From NCBI GenBank assembly GCA_024196135.1, contig JAMQCK010000621.1:1-18879 (forward strand): 18,879 nt of DNA, given 5' to 3'. Below the pieces are notes generated by a model that made no database searches, was not told the DNA's origin, and was given only the letters and a program-made list of their open reading frames with translations. Source of the DNA: Pleurotus ostreatus/Saccharomyces cerevisiae fusant. Its lineage: Eukaryota > Opisthokonta. The translations under genes and the position numbers were made by a program. Shown here one piece after another: positions 1 to 12,777 of the stretch. Position 1 is the first letter of the stretch, and every line of letters starts with the position of its first letter.

Positions 1-587
1 GCGGGGGCTCGGCAGGTCCACGAACGCGCCCGCTGCGCTGGCGTCACGCTCGTCGTGATCGGCGTTGCCAGCAGCAAGGTCGAGAGGGGGGCACGGCAAA
101 AGCACGGGATGCAACGGAAGGCAGGCGTTAATCCTAATAGAATGGATGTAATGCGCTCGTCTGCGGGCCGAGCGGCGAGAACGCGTCAGTAACGATTCAT
201 CGATACGCGTGTGCCTGCCGCAGATACACGACAGGATAAGCGCGCGCTGGGCCACACTGCCTCAATACAACAACACTTGCCTTTTCCGGCCATAACAACC
301 GGAATCAAAATTAAACCGTCACGCGCGCCCGCACGGCGCAATTGCCGCCGCGACTCCGCATGAATCGGGACGGCTGAGGCAGTCGGTGGCGCACTGTCAT
401 TTGTGGCACGACTGTCGTGACTTGTGTCGCAAGCAGTCGACATATATTGACACCTGCATCACTCTCGCCAACAGCACTGCAGAACAAAACAATAGTGGTT
501 GCCTCAAAAGTCCAAAAAGATGCTAGAAGTACATACTTGCGCTGCAAAACGAGAGGGAATGGAAGTGTGCATGGTATGAGATATGTA
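1..587. other. No recognisable gene; 3' flank of the NVJ2-like gene
   Basis: I recognise no gene here. The stretch lies downstream of the minus-strand NVJ2-like gene, whose stop is at 588-590, so its right part should hold that gene's 3' UTR. Plus-strand frame 1 is open from base 1 to the TAA at 190-192, about 63 codons with no family resemblance. A minus-strand frame is also open over roughly bases 1-130. Either could be the edge of a neighbouring gene that runs off the window, but GC-rich DNA gives such frames by chance. No tRNA or repeat was seen. Confidence 0.4.
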
Positions 588-4228
<3,641 letters not shown>

Positions 4229-5764
4229 TCAGTAGTTGATCTGCCTACTCTGGAAAACGTCCATCAACGATTCTATGCATGGGGGCCAACATCCAGTTCC
4301 GCCAAGTGTGAAAGATTGTAGCGGTTGCAAGTTCACCTCGTCCTGCTCCTGAGGCTCTGCCCTGGACTTCAGCATCGCGAACAACCCTTCACAATGCGCG
4401 CGTTGGTGTATAACAGTGTCCGTCCAGCCTCCAAGATCTATCGCCAGGTGCGAGAGGTTGGGTAGGATTTCAGTGGCATGGTTTCCGCTAGTGCGATCTA
4501 GTGCGCGCACCAGGTCCACCGTGATGAATGAGTGCGATAGCAGCTCTTCGAAGTCGTCTCCCACAAGCAGCAGCTCCGTCAGCTGCGGCAGATGGCGCAG
4601 GCATGAAGCAATCACTTGTGCGCTGGCGCCATACAGATTTTTCAGGGTCATAGAACGCAGAGATTTGCATCCTGCTGAGCGGTCTAGCAGTATATACAAA
4701 GCGTCGAGTTGGCGAGAATTTGACACGCGCAACTTCTTCAGATTCGGGCATGCGATATGATTGCAGAGGAAGATGGCGTTGCGAAAGAGGTGAAGGTCTT
4801 CCAACCGAAGAAGGGCAGCTGGTTCGCAGATAGGTAGACCGATGAGCTCGTGGGATACAGCAATATGACAAGCGCGTAGGGTCCGTCTGCATGCCATAAG
4901 CGCATCGATGAATGGCTTGGCAGCGACGGGAGCATGGCAATAGATTGCCAGTGTGAGGTCGACAATGTTCCAAATTTCGGGCAAGTCGAAAGTCAAGATG
5001 GGCACCCTAAACTCCATACAGAGGCGGGCTACGTTTGGCGCGTGCAGAAATGCACAAGTCGGCGACCGTGTAGCAACATCCTGAGGCCCGCGTACAGAGA
5101 AGCTGAGGGCAGTGAGGGCGGGAAATGAGCAGGCAGCAATGCTCTCGTAAACGGACAGCGGCATGAGGTCGAACTGGGCGCTTTGCCACCTATGCGATTG
5201 CACGAATAGCAGCTGCCACACACTACTGGCCGTCCAAGACGGTCCGATCTCATCCCTTCTTGACCGATTCTCGAAGACCACATCCAGATGCGCCTGTGCC
5301 GTCCTCGCCAGCTCTGTCTCGAGGCGGCCAACATCCTCTGACAGAGTTTCCCAGTTGTCATATTGTGCGAACCGGAGCTTTGACCATAGTCGAGGTGTCC
5401 CGAGCGCCACGTCTCGCCACTGGTGGCATACGCAGGCGAAGTCGAACTTGCGCTGTCCGGCATACGCAACATCCCAGTCATCGGGGACGGCAAGGAGAAA
5501 AATCTCGGAGAGGAGCTCTGGAGGGACGCGGCGGATTGGGCCCAGGAGGGCATCGTTTACCGCGATCTGCTCCCGGACTGCGGCTTGCTGGGCGAGGAGG
5601 TTGGATATTTGACCGGTGAGCTGGGCGTCTATGGTGCGCAGCTCGTCTGTTGTTTCTCTGATACTGGCGGCCTCCTCGTCGCTAGGTACGTATGCGAGGC
5701 GATGGAGGGGAATATTAGCGATGGTCCGCGCCTGCGATAGAATCTGCTCCGCGGTGAAACTCAT
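4229..5764 (-). CDS. F-box-like domain protein with leucine-rich C-terminal part
   Basis: This is a single uninterrupted frame of 511 residues from the Met at 5764; an in-frame Met 20 codons upstream also exists. The N-terminal 30 residues lead into a helical, probably coiled-coil stretch (about 35-72). It is followed by an F-box-like core at about 77-125 with the pattern I-x-x-V-P-P-E-L-L-S-E-I-F and, further on, VCHQWRDVALGTPRLWSKL. This layout is typical of a very large, expanded agaricomycete family. The remaining ~380 residues contain irregular Leu-rich segments such as LRLEDLHLF and LPQLTELLL, as expected for substrate-recognition repeats. F-box proteins usually link substrates to SCF ubiquitin ligases through Skp1; the substrate cannot be read from sequence. 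The lack of introns is common in this family. Confidence 0.85.
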   Translation of the reverse strand: MSFTAEQILSQARTIANIPLHRLAYVPSDEEAASIRETTDELRTIDAQLTGQISNLLAQQAAVREQIAVNDALLGPIRRVPPELLSEIFLLAVPDDWDVAYAGQRKFDFACVCHQWRDVALGTPRLWSKLRFAQYDNWETLSEDVGRLETELARTAQAHLDVVFENRSRRDEIGPSWTASSVWQLLFVQSHRWQSAQFDLMPLSVYESIAACSFPALTALSFSVRGPQDVATRSPTCAFLHAPNVARLCMEFRVPILTFDLPEIWNIVDLTLAIYCHAPVAAKPFIDALMACRRTLRACHIAVSHELIGLPICEPAALLRLEDLHLFRNAIFLCNHIACPNLKKLRVSNSRQLDALYILLDRSAGCKSLRSMTLKNLYGASAQVIASCLRHLPQLTELLLVGDDFEELLSHSFITVDLVRALDRTSGNHATEILPNLSHLAIDLGGWTDTVIHQRAHCEGLFAMLKSRAEPQEQDEVNLQPLQSFTLGGTGCWPPCIESLMDVFQSRQINY

Positions 5765-6231
5765 GTTGCGGATGGCCTTCGGCAAGTCAAGAGACGAAAC
5801 ACGTTGCAAGATATAAACGTACAATGGTTTATCTTCTACAGGCGCTGACGGTCTGGGATGAGTTTAGGCACTGCAGAAAGGCTGGACACGATGTTGGTTC
5901 AGGTTGGAAGATGGGCTGACACGTGTTCCCCTGCGTAATCCCAAGGTTACCCAAAGGAGTTATGGTCTCCCACTCTTTCAGTCCGATCCCTGTCAGCGCC
6001 GCGCCTCAACATAGAAAATGCTACAGTCTGCTAAACATCTACATTTGAGAGTGCACTATACGGAAGCCGGTACTTCGAGATCAACAGGAGACGTAGAGTC
6101 AAGACGAACTCGCGCACTCGGTGGCTCCAAGCAAGCCTGACAGTGCCTTGTCCTCGACGATACTTAGATGGACATTTCATTGAGGGTAGATATGTTTACA
6201 GCAGACTATCGCGAATCATTGACTTTCATGC
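5765..6231. other. Intergenic: F-box gene promoter and lyase 3' flank
   Basis: This 467-bp stretch without a gene lies between two minus-strand genes. A weak TATA-like sequence (TTTATATC on the minus strand, near 5810-5818) lies about 45-55 nt upstream of the chosen F-box start. I see no RNA gene, repeat or further coding frame. Confidence 0.45.
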
Positions 6232-8503
6232 CTAGAACGAGTGCTCCGTCGAATCCTTCCCAATCGCCGACGAGCTTGACGATCCGGACGACACCGTCTG
6301 CAGGATGCCGTCGATGTAATTTGCGCCGCTCCTAAAGCTAGGATGAGCACTTGGAGAGATCGGTTGAATGAGAATACTGACCACTTCTGGTGCGTCAAGA
6401 CGTCGCAGCCGATTTCCTTCTCCTTGCGCTGGATGAGGTTGACGTAGGCGAGCATGCCCTCGTCCTTGAAGCGCTTCGAGAGCTCAGCTAGAGAGAATTG
6501 TTAGCTAATAATAGCCCTAGCCTATAGTCAAATGCGTACCCGTTGTCACAGCGTTGCTGTGCAGGCCAGCCAGGGAGATGAGTTGCAAGACGAAGCTAGA
6601 TCCTGAATCAGTAGTTGTAAAACGGATGACTAACATTGACCTCACCCTTCCTTCGCCAGATCCCAGACGAAGCTCTTCAATTGCTCCTCTGCGCCGAATC
6701 GTCAAAGGCTCATCCAACGCGCCACAATTAAACGTACCAGTGAAGCCATGCCCTGCCCAGTTGAAGCTCGGGCTCAAGTTATACACGAGCCACCTATCAT
6801 CGCTGTCAACACCGTTACGCAGTCGAACAGCGACCAAAAGCACTCACTTGCCCGGATGCGCAGCTCGAATCCTCCTCGCAAAGGACCGCGCCTGCTCAAG
6901 GTCCGGCTTCTTCGTTTCCAGCCAAATCATGTCCGCATACGGAGCGAACTGGATGGAACGGCGGATTGCAGGCTCGATGCCGCCACGGAAGTGGTGGTAG
7001 CCTTCGCGGGTGCGAGGGGCTGGGTGGGGATGAAGTGATTTAGAGCGCAGAACTTAATTGGACCAACAGAAAAATATCTACCGTCCCAGTCGAAGAAGAC
7101 GGGCTTGCCGAGGATGTCTGCGGCAATGTCGCGCGCAACGGTGTTGGACTTGCCAGCAGACGAAGTCTTGAAGACCTCAAGAGCACCAGCCTTGTCGGAG
7201 ATGTCCGAGGCCGCGATAGCCTTCTCAACAGCTGTACTCTCCGTCAGTAATGAGCCTCCAGAAAACACTACCGCCCCCTTACCTTCCCCGAAGGTACACA
7301 ACTCATGCTCAAGCATCCACGCGCTCTCCACATCGTTGATCTCCGGCCCACTTGCACCCCTCAGTTCTGCCTCCGCAATCGCCTCTGCAAGCGGTAGCCC
7401 GGGCTTCGTTGTGCCCAGGATGAACTCATGGTCCGTCGCATCGACGGTGGATGAGATGAGGGTCGCGCTCTCGGAGTCGGTGCGTGCGATGGTGAGCATG
7501 GTGGATTTAAGAAGGTCGAGCTGGAAGCGGGCGGAGACGAGGCGAGAGGTGTGGGTGGAGGTCGGAACGAGGACTTTGCCAGCGAGGTGGCCGCACTGTT
7601 TAGGTGTGAGTGAGACTTGTAAACGGCGCAAAAGAGAGTATACCTTCTTGCCTCCGTGGAGCTGGTCCTCGAAGTGGACTGCGGAGGCACCCTGAATTCT
7701 GAGTGAGAAGCAGCCTTATGCCTCGTGTGTCGAACTTACAGACTCCGCGAACAGCTTTGTGAGCTTCATGACGGCGGACAGACCTCCGTGTCTATACGTG
7801 TTTTAGCAGACAGACGAGGAAGAGATTGACCCGGCTAACCCTGTGTCCGCATCTGCGATGATGGGGCGAAGGTAGTCGATGTACTCCATCTTCGACCTCT
7901 GTTCGGGCGTCGCAGACATCCGCGCATCGAAGTGCTTGCGATCATGCAGCTGCTGAGCTCTGAAGATTCTATGCACCTGGTTTGGCACAGTAGTATATGG
8001 GTAGTCCCTGCATGCTGAGTCAGATCATCAAGACCTTACGATGAATCGAAGGGAACGCACCCAAAATCCGGGCCCACTTCATTGTTTCCCGTGGTCAACA
8101 GGCTGCTGCAAGCCCATCCTGAGATGTACACCACTTCCTGATTGGCAGCCATCTGAGTCATCTGCACCGGGTCTACGGCGCCCATCGTGTGCACGGGACG
8201 CCCTTCGCTAGCGGCCTCGGAGAGCAGGGCGTGTAGCTTGTCCGCGAGAAGCGTGCCAGGCAGCGTCGTCGCAGGCAGCAATCCCTGCTTCTTTGCCACG
8301 TCGACAGGTGTGTACGTCCTCTTAATCCCCCTGAATCGCGGCGAGCTGAAGAACTCAGAGATTTCCTGCGTCCTGCTCTCGAGCAGTGCACTCTCCTCGT
8401 CCGCTGATGGAGGACGTAGAGGGAGCGTCGACATCGTGCGGCCGCGAAGGAAGGAGCTCATCGCGCCGCGCTGCAGAGGCAGTCTCGAGAGTACAAACCT
8501 CAT
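6232..8503 (-). CDS. 2-methylisocitrate lyase, mitochondrial (isocitrate lyase family), 12 exons
   Basis: This enzyme would split 2-methylisocitrate into pyruvate and succinate in the mitochondrial methylcitrate cycle, which clears propionyl-CoA. The exons, in order of translation, are 8503-8061, 8007-7840, 7791-7740, 7691-7644, 7595-7283, 7231-7082, 7019-6848, 6793-6738, 6688-6646, 6595-6540, 6487-6382 and 6331-6232. Together they give 1,707 nt, or 568 residues plus stop. All eleven introns are 48-62 nt with GT-AG ends and matching phases. Visible family motifs are GWACSS, the metal-site region DADTGHGG, the catalytic KKCGH (Cys238), SPRTREG-like APRTREGYHHF, and NLSPSFNW. The first ~25 residues are rich in Arg and Leu without acidic residues, like a mitochondrial presequence. 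The C-terminus (STEHSF) lacks a peroxisomal SKL-type signal. Both facts favour the mitochondrial methylisocitrate lyase over the glyoxylate-cycle isocitrate lyase; from memory, the HGFT after SPSFNW also fits that branch. The family is certain, the sub-branch likely. Confidence 0.88.
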
Positions 8504-8737
8504 CCCGTATCGAACCGGCGAAGATGGTGGTGTGGATGAAGAGGTCCGTGTACGGTCGCACAGCGGGGTCCCGCGTCAATGATCAGCTTCCCCGCACTCC
8601 GGTAAACCGGCCCAATTGACCGGAACGCTCGCGTGGCCGCCATCAATGCATCCGCTCCGTCCGGCTGCTGCCTTTGTCCGCAACGTTGACGCGCGGCCAG
8701 ATAACTTGTCTTTTTACCATCTTCACGACCTCGCAAC
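8504..8737. promoter_or_regulatory. Divergent promoter between the lyase and E2 genes
   Basis: The two start codons, at 8503 (minus) and 8738 (plus), are only 234 bp apart, so both promoters must overlap here unless the transcripts start further out. A CCAAT motif lies at 8612-8616 on the plus strand inside a CCGG-rich patch, and a GATAA lies near 8699. A pyrimidine-rich tract precedes the E2 start. These are sequence matches only; their use is inference. Confidence 0.45.
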
Positions 8738-9001
8738 ATGGCGGGGAAGCGACCTATGCTGCACCCAAGTCCGCGCAAGACTCGAGATACCCCAATAGAA
8801 GTGATCGACCTCTGCAGCGATTCAGAGGACGAAAATGCAGCACCTCCAGCCAAGCGACCGCGTCTTGAAAGCCCTATCCTCGTCGAAGAGTTCGTACAAG
8901 GGAGCTCGAGTGGGAATGCTATGTGCGCGCCGACGTACATTGAGTCGGATGAGGTGCTGGCTCGACGATTGGCCGCGGAGTGGGGCGAGATAGAGGTCGA
9001 C

Positions 9002-9008
9002 GTTGAAG
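9002..9008 (+). repeat. Target-site duplication, left copy (GTTGAAG)
   Basis: These seven bases match exactly those at 12771-12777 on the far side of the element, and the bases beyond differ on both sides. In the host frame they form the codons GTT GAA plus the first base of the next codon. Confidence 0.85.
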
Positions 9009-9044
9009 TGGTGGGCGGCACCCGAAGGGTGCCGCCCGGTCAGT
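9009..9044 (+). repeat. Left terminal inverted repeat of the transposon
   Basis: It aligns without gaps to the reverse complement of 12735-12770, with 25 of 36 positions identical. The outer six and inner nine bases agree fully, and the centre is diverged. Confidence 0.8.
9013..9037. repeat. Perfect hairpin within the left end (11-bp arms, 3-nt loop)
   Basis: GGGCGGCACCC at 9013-9023 and its exact reverse complement at 9027-9037 enclose the loop GAA. The right end of the element has no such hairpin, so this symmetry is specific to the left terminus. Confidence 0.85.
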
Positions 9045-9051
9045 GATGGCA

Positions 9052-9073
9052 CCGGTTACTTAATAGTAACCGG
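9052..9073. repeat. Second perfect hairpin just inside the left end (9-bp arms)
   Basis: CCGGTTACT at 9052-9060 and AGTAACCGG at 9065-9073 enclose TAAT. It lies eight bases inside the left terminal repeat. It could be a subterminal transposase-binding or folding element; that role is inference. Confidence 0.8.
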
Positions 9074-9243
9074 CCAGACGGTGGCAGCGCTTGCTGGGTC
9101 TCGCGCCGGCTGATTTTCTAGCTCGTAAGGAGACCAAATACATACGATTAGGTCGTAGTACGTGTATACGAAAATTTGGACCCATCAGATGCCACGTTCG
9201 TGAGATTCTGCATGTTACTCGGTACTGGCCCATCAGCGGGCCA

Positions 9244-12232
9244 TCAGCTGCCCTCGTTGTCCATCTCTTCGTCTTCCTCTCCATGCCACGCCTCGCAAGT
9301 TATCTGGACCACCTCAAAGTCACTCTCCCTACTCGCGCGCACCGCCCCCTCTGATACGAGCCCCATGTGCTGTCGAAATACCCCGATCAAAGCCTCCCGC
9401 CGTTGCTTGACCGGCATACTCGAACGACCCGGTGGCAGCGTCAATTGAGGACCCCACATCGCCTTGAACTTGGCGAACTGCAAGTTTATCTGAGCTCCTG
9501 TCAGCTTCCTCGCGTCGGCCTCGCTTTGAATCTCCGGGGTGGCGTCAAGAAGTGCATTTCTGGCCTTGTTCTTCGCGTCCCTCGCGGCGATTCGCAGCTT
9601 CTTCATCTCTACCATCTCGCTCTCGAACTCGGCCTGCTCCTTTCGCCGTTGCCGTTCTACCCCCGACGCATCGTACTGCCGAGCTGCCCGCATGACGTGT
9701 AGATGATCTTCGGCCTCGAAGTGCTGGTCAGCAAATTGTTGAGTGTCGTTCCGTTCAAACATCGCGAGGGCGTTGTGCTTATGCATGGTCGACGTCGCAT
9801 AGATCCGCGCCCAGACGCACCAGGACCCCAACGCGCCTTCATTTCGGTCATTCGTGGCGTTGAGGAAGACGTGGGATCGCTCGTCTTCGGTCATTTCACT
9901 GATGACCCCTCCCGGTGCGTATTCGGACGAGAATCGGAGCCACGTCACGTTTGCACCCTCTATAAAGCTAACCAGCATCTCACGCAGATGCTCCAGCCTC
10001 CCCTCCTTCACGAGCTGGGCGATCGCGTCCACCACCTCGGGCCGTTCGAAGGGCTGGCCGTCGAGGGCAGCCTCGACGTAGCAGTCACCTGTGAAGTCGA
10101 GGATGAGCTCGGGCTCGTCGATGAGGCGCTGGCAATGCTCGCGCACGTCGACATGCAGCGGTCCGAGATCGATGGCATTGAGCTCGTCGCTCTCGGGAGC
10201 GCGGACCATACGCATGTATGGGTGGGTGATGAGCTGCTGGTACAGCGCCATCACAGCCAGCTCGGTGAGTGTCGGACCATCGTGCAGAGCGTTATACACG
10301 TTCAGCTCGATGTTGGTCCACACGTTCTTGGTCTTCTTCAGCTTAATGAACTCCAGGAAGGCGATGTACTGCGTGAGGTGTACAAGGAGCTCGCCTGCGG
10401 CCTCGCCATGACTGCCGAAGCGAGTGTTGCTCGTGTGAGGGAAGGAGGATATGAGCTTGTCGAGCTCGGGGGAAAGCATATAACTCATGACGTTGAGGTG
10501 CGTGTCCCCCTGCCCCTTCTTGTCGTTGTGGTTGTTGAAGATCGCCCCTGCCAGCGCAGTCGTCTTCGCGCCGCCGCGTGTGCTCGCTTCGAGTGCAGCG
10601 ACCTCCACCTCGGTCAGTGGTCCACTGCCCGACTCGGGAGCGACCACCTTACGCACAACTTCAGCATTCGCCTTGTTCGCTAGCAAGATCGGTGGCGCTA
10701 GGCCCTTGCTTGCCCACGCGGCCATCATTGCCGCATTCCCTCCTTTGAAGGAGTTCTGATCCTTGTGCATGCAGCAGCCTGTCCACACAAACAAGGTGAG
10801 CAGACGCTGGTCCGCTTTGGGGAGCTCGCTCATGTGTTCCTCTCCAAGGCTACGCATCAGCGCATCGACCGTCGCGAGGTCTCGCACCGCCTGCTGCTCT
10901 TTTGAGAGCGCCTGCCAGGCGGGTAGACCTCCAGCGTCGTCGATTTTCTGCGCGTTCCAGCTGTCCACCAACGCTCCGAAGGATTCAGCTGACATTGCGG
11001 CGCGGCGCTCCTCCCCCAACCCGCGTAAGGTGATGTCCTGCTTTGCTGCGTTCATCGCGTCGGCTGTCGCTTTTTCGGCAGAAGCGTGGTCGCTGCACAT
11101 GCCGCGGAGGATTTTGCAGAGGTGGCCGAGGGACAGGGCGCTCACACATGTACGTGCGAAGAGTGGGGATGCGTTATATATGCTGATGATCTCTTCGAAG
11201 ATGCGGAACCAGGACTCCTTCGACTTGGCTGCAGTATGGTCGACTGTTGAGCGGATCCCAAGGAATCGTGTACGCCACGATACGCGCTCCGTCCCATCCG
11301 GTAAGATCTCAACTACCCTGTACGTGACGTGGTGTGACTGATAATTTTGGTTTCGGCGGGACGTGCTATCGCCGCTCAGCGTCATGTCTGAGGATTAAGT
11401 AAGCATTCGTTCTACAGCATAGGTATATGTACGCACCTTGTGCGAGTCGCATCTCGTGCCCCTGCTGAATACGTGCCATGATAAGTCCTTCGAGTACTAT
11501 CCGCGAGACCGTCCGTCTGCTGACTAGGTGGTTTAGGTTGATCCCAAAGGTTTTGCCGATTTCTTGAAGGAGAGCGCCGACCTTCCCCTGGCTACAGCCC
11601 GCACGGACTAGGCTGCGTACAAGCGCCCGCAGGACTGGATCGTAAGCATGTCTTGCTTTCATCTTGTCAACACGAGTTAAGGTGCCGTTTTTCAGCTTCT
11701 GTCGTCGATGTGCTGCCTGTGCGCGCCGAAGCGTCTTCTGCAGGCAGTGTACGTGGCGACGCACGGAGCGCAGGGACACTACCTGCTTCTCTGATGTTGC
11801 TGCCATTGTCTCGTTGGCCGCCGTCATCTGCGTGAGCTTGACTTCAGCTGCTCGAAGCAGCTTTTCGAGGTGAGCAATGTCCTTCGCCTTCTCATCGCTC
11901 GTGGCTTTGACCCGCCGGTCTGCAGCCTTCTGCGCAGAGACAAGCTTCATCTCGTACTCCTTCACGGCTTTTTGGTGGGCCTCCTCAGCATCGCGCAGCC
12001 GTTCCTCGCGTCGGTCAGCATTGTAGATGATTTTTTGTAACCGCTTTGTCTTTGATCCATACGTCTTCGCCTCGCGCTCGAGAGCTCGTATACGAGTGTT
12101 GGCATCCTTGAGCTTTTGTTCTGTGACTTTGTCGGGTGGTACGTTCTCCTGATCTGCCTTCGCAGCCTTGCCCGCTCGCATTTGCTGACAACGCTGAATA
12201 TTCGCCTTTCTGGCGCCTTTTTTGAACCCCAT
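9244..12232 (-). CDS. DDE-type transposase of unassigned family, 979 residues, two exons
   Basis: The exons are 12232-11437 and 11387-9244. The 49-nt intron at 11388-11436 runs from GTGCGT to CTCAG in phase 1. Residues 1-30 are basic. About 35-175 is a long Lys/Glu/Arg-rich coiled coil, and about 199-250 reads like a helix-turn-helix (LVRAGCSQGKVGALLQ...SRRTVSRIV), the likely DNA-binding part. A probable RNase H-like core follows. It has GDSTS with D272 directly after the intron, SDHA with D365, GCCMHKDQN with the CxxH pair C470/H473, TRFGSHGEAA (588 region, recalling the RW motif of hAT transposases), and NDRNEG with E782. The tail is Lys/Arg-rich and then acidic. No stop or frameshift breaks it, so it could be active. 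From memory, similar uncharacterised multicopy proteins with a GCCMHK motif occur in agaricomycete genomes; I cannot verify that here. Catalytic residues are inferred by pattern only. Confidence 0.8.
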
Positions 12233-12734
12233 AGTCTGTTGGCTTGTTTGGCAGCACTAGTGAGGCCTGAGAATGAGTTGATGTGGCCTATGACTCTCAT
12301 AGAAAGCTCACACTGCATGTACAAGGAGGGGAATGGATGACCGGGCTTGTTGAGAGTTGTTTGTCTGGTTACTTCACATGACTTGCAGACCATGTGATCG
12401 AGCCGACTGCCTATTTGGGTCACGGAAATCCCTGAGGCGCTCCTGCGATGAGATAAGAGATTCCTGCCACCAGATCGCGCCCGGGACCTCAGGCATCTAT
12501 CTGAGTCGAGTTTCGAACATTCTCAAAGAGCCGATAGTCAATATGTATGCTAGATCTTTTGTTTCTGATCATAACTCGACACGACGGATAGCTATTCACT
12601 AATCCCTCTTTGGCAAGCTTCTAAATCCTCTTAGAATTGTATCCCGCGACATCCGAGAGGTCAAAGGAGGTCGGAATTGTCGCTCGCTCGCGTGCTATTC
12701 CCGGGCCATCAAAGTACAGACCAAATAAGTACAA
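12233..12734. other. Right subterminal region of the transposon, upstream of the transposase
   Basis: These 502 bp lie between the transposase start and the right terminal repeat and should carry its promoter and 5' UTR. The frames here are short and unlike any protein I know. GAATTGT occurs twice (about 12635 and 12674), and CGCTCGCTCGCG lies near 12681. No counterpart of the 9052-9073 hairpin was found on this side. Confidence 0.5.
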
Positions 12735-12770
12735 ACTGACCGGCTCGGATGGCTCGGATGCCCGCCACCA
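12735..12770 (-). repeat. Right terminal inverted repeat of the transposon
   Basis: This is the partner of 9009-9044. Its centre consists of two tandem copies of the 9-mer GGCTCGGAT (12742-12750 and 12751-12759), where the left end has a perfect hairpin. Confidence 0.8.
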
Positions 12771-12777
12771 GTTGAAG
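12771..12777 (+). repeat. Target-site duplication, right copy (GTTGAAG)
   Basis: This matches 9002-9008 in all seven bases. The host sequence resumes at 12778 in the same codon position that is left open at 9008. Confidence 0.85.

Larger units (their letters stand above)
8738..9046 (+). pseudogene. 5' exon of the BIRC6/UBE2O-type E2 gene, interrupted by the transposon at 9008/9009
   Basis: The host part is 8738-9008. The frame then runs 12 codons into the transposon and stops at 9044-9046, leaving a 102-residue fragment. Host residues 1-90 contain a SUMO-interaction-like core (VIDL at 22-25 followed by an acidic/Ser run), a short basic PPAKRPRL like a nuclear signal (about 36-43), and a motif DExLARRLAAE at 71-81. 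The same motif recurs at 105-115, on the far side of the transposon. Joining 9008 directly to 12778 keeps the frame with no stop, so this exon belongs to the E2 gene and is not a separate small gene. The start at 8738 is the first ATG of the frame and has a purine three bases upstream. The break is seen directly. The SUMO and nuclear roles are inferred from short motifs. Confidence 0.75.
9009..12770 (-). mobile_element. 3,762-bp cut-and-paste DNA transposon with intact transposase gene
   Basis: The borders are set by three independent signals. First, there is a perfect 7-bp direct repeat just outside (9002-9008 and 12771-12777). Second, the termini are 36-bp imperfect inverted repeats, 9009-9044 against 12735-12770, with 25 of 36 positions agreeing and clustered at both ends (TGGTGG outermost, CGGTCAGT innermost). 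Third, the interrupted host frame is restored when the element plus one duplication copy is removed. The only gene inside runs on the minus strand (12232-9244) and encodes a DDE-type transposase. There is no reverse transcriptase, LTR or poly-A tail. A 7-bp duplication and a CxxH motif in the transposase fit the broad group that includes hAT, MULE, P and Kolobok rather than Tc1/mariner (TA) or PIF/Harbinger (3 bp). I cannot place it in a named superfamily. Confidence 0.88.

Noticed and set aside
6232..8503. Glyoxylate-cycle (peroxisomal) isocitrate lyase
   Set aside because: The N-terminus is presequence-like and the C-terminus lacks a peroxisomal signal; the methylisocitrate branch fits better, though the families are close.
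9002..9009. An 8-bp target duplication, as in hAT or KDZ elements
   Set aside because: The bases flanking the shared heptamer differ on both sides (C and T on the left, A and A on the right), so exactly seven are duplicated.
9013..9037. The hairpin as a transcription terminator
   Set aside because: This is a eukaryotic genome, there is no T-run after the stem, and the hairpin lies exactly in the transposon end.
9703..10683. A 326-codon plus-strand frame inside the transposon
   Set aside because: It is antisense to the conserved transposase core and reads like a reverse-frame shadow.
12357..12602. An 81-codon plus-strand frame in the right part of the transposon
   Set aside because: It has no family resemblance and falls in the transposase promoter region.
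9009..12770. A retrotransposon or viral insertion
   Set aside because: There is no reverse transcriptase, integrase, LTR or poly-A; the ends are inverted repeats and the gene has an intron.
9009..12770. The insertion as a giant intron of the E2 gene
   Set aside because: All other introns here are 43-71 nt, there is no GT-AG pair at the borders, and the target duplication and inverted ends explain it as a transposon.
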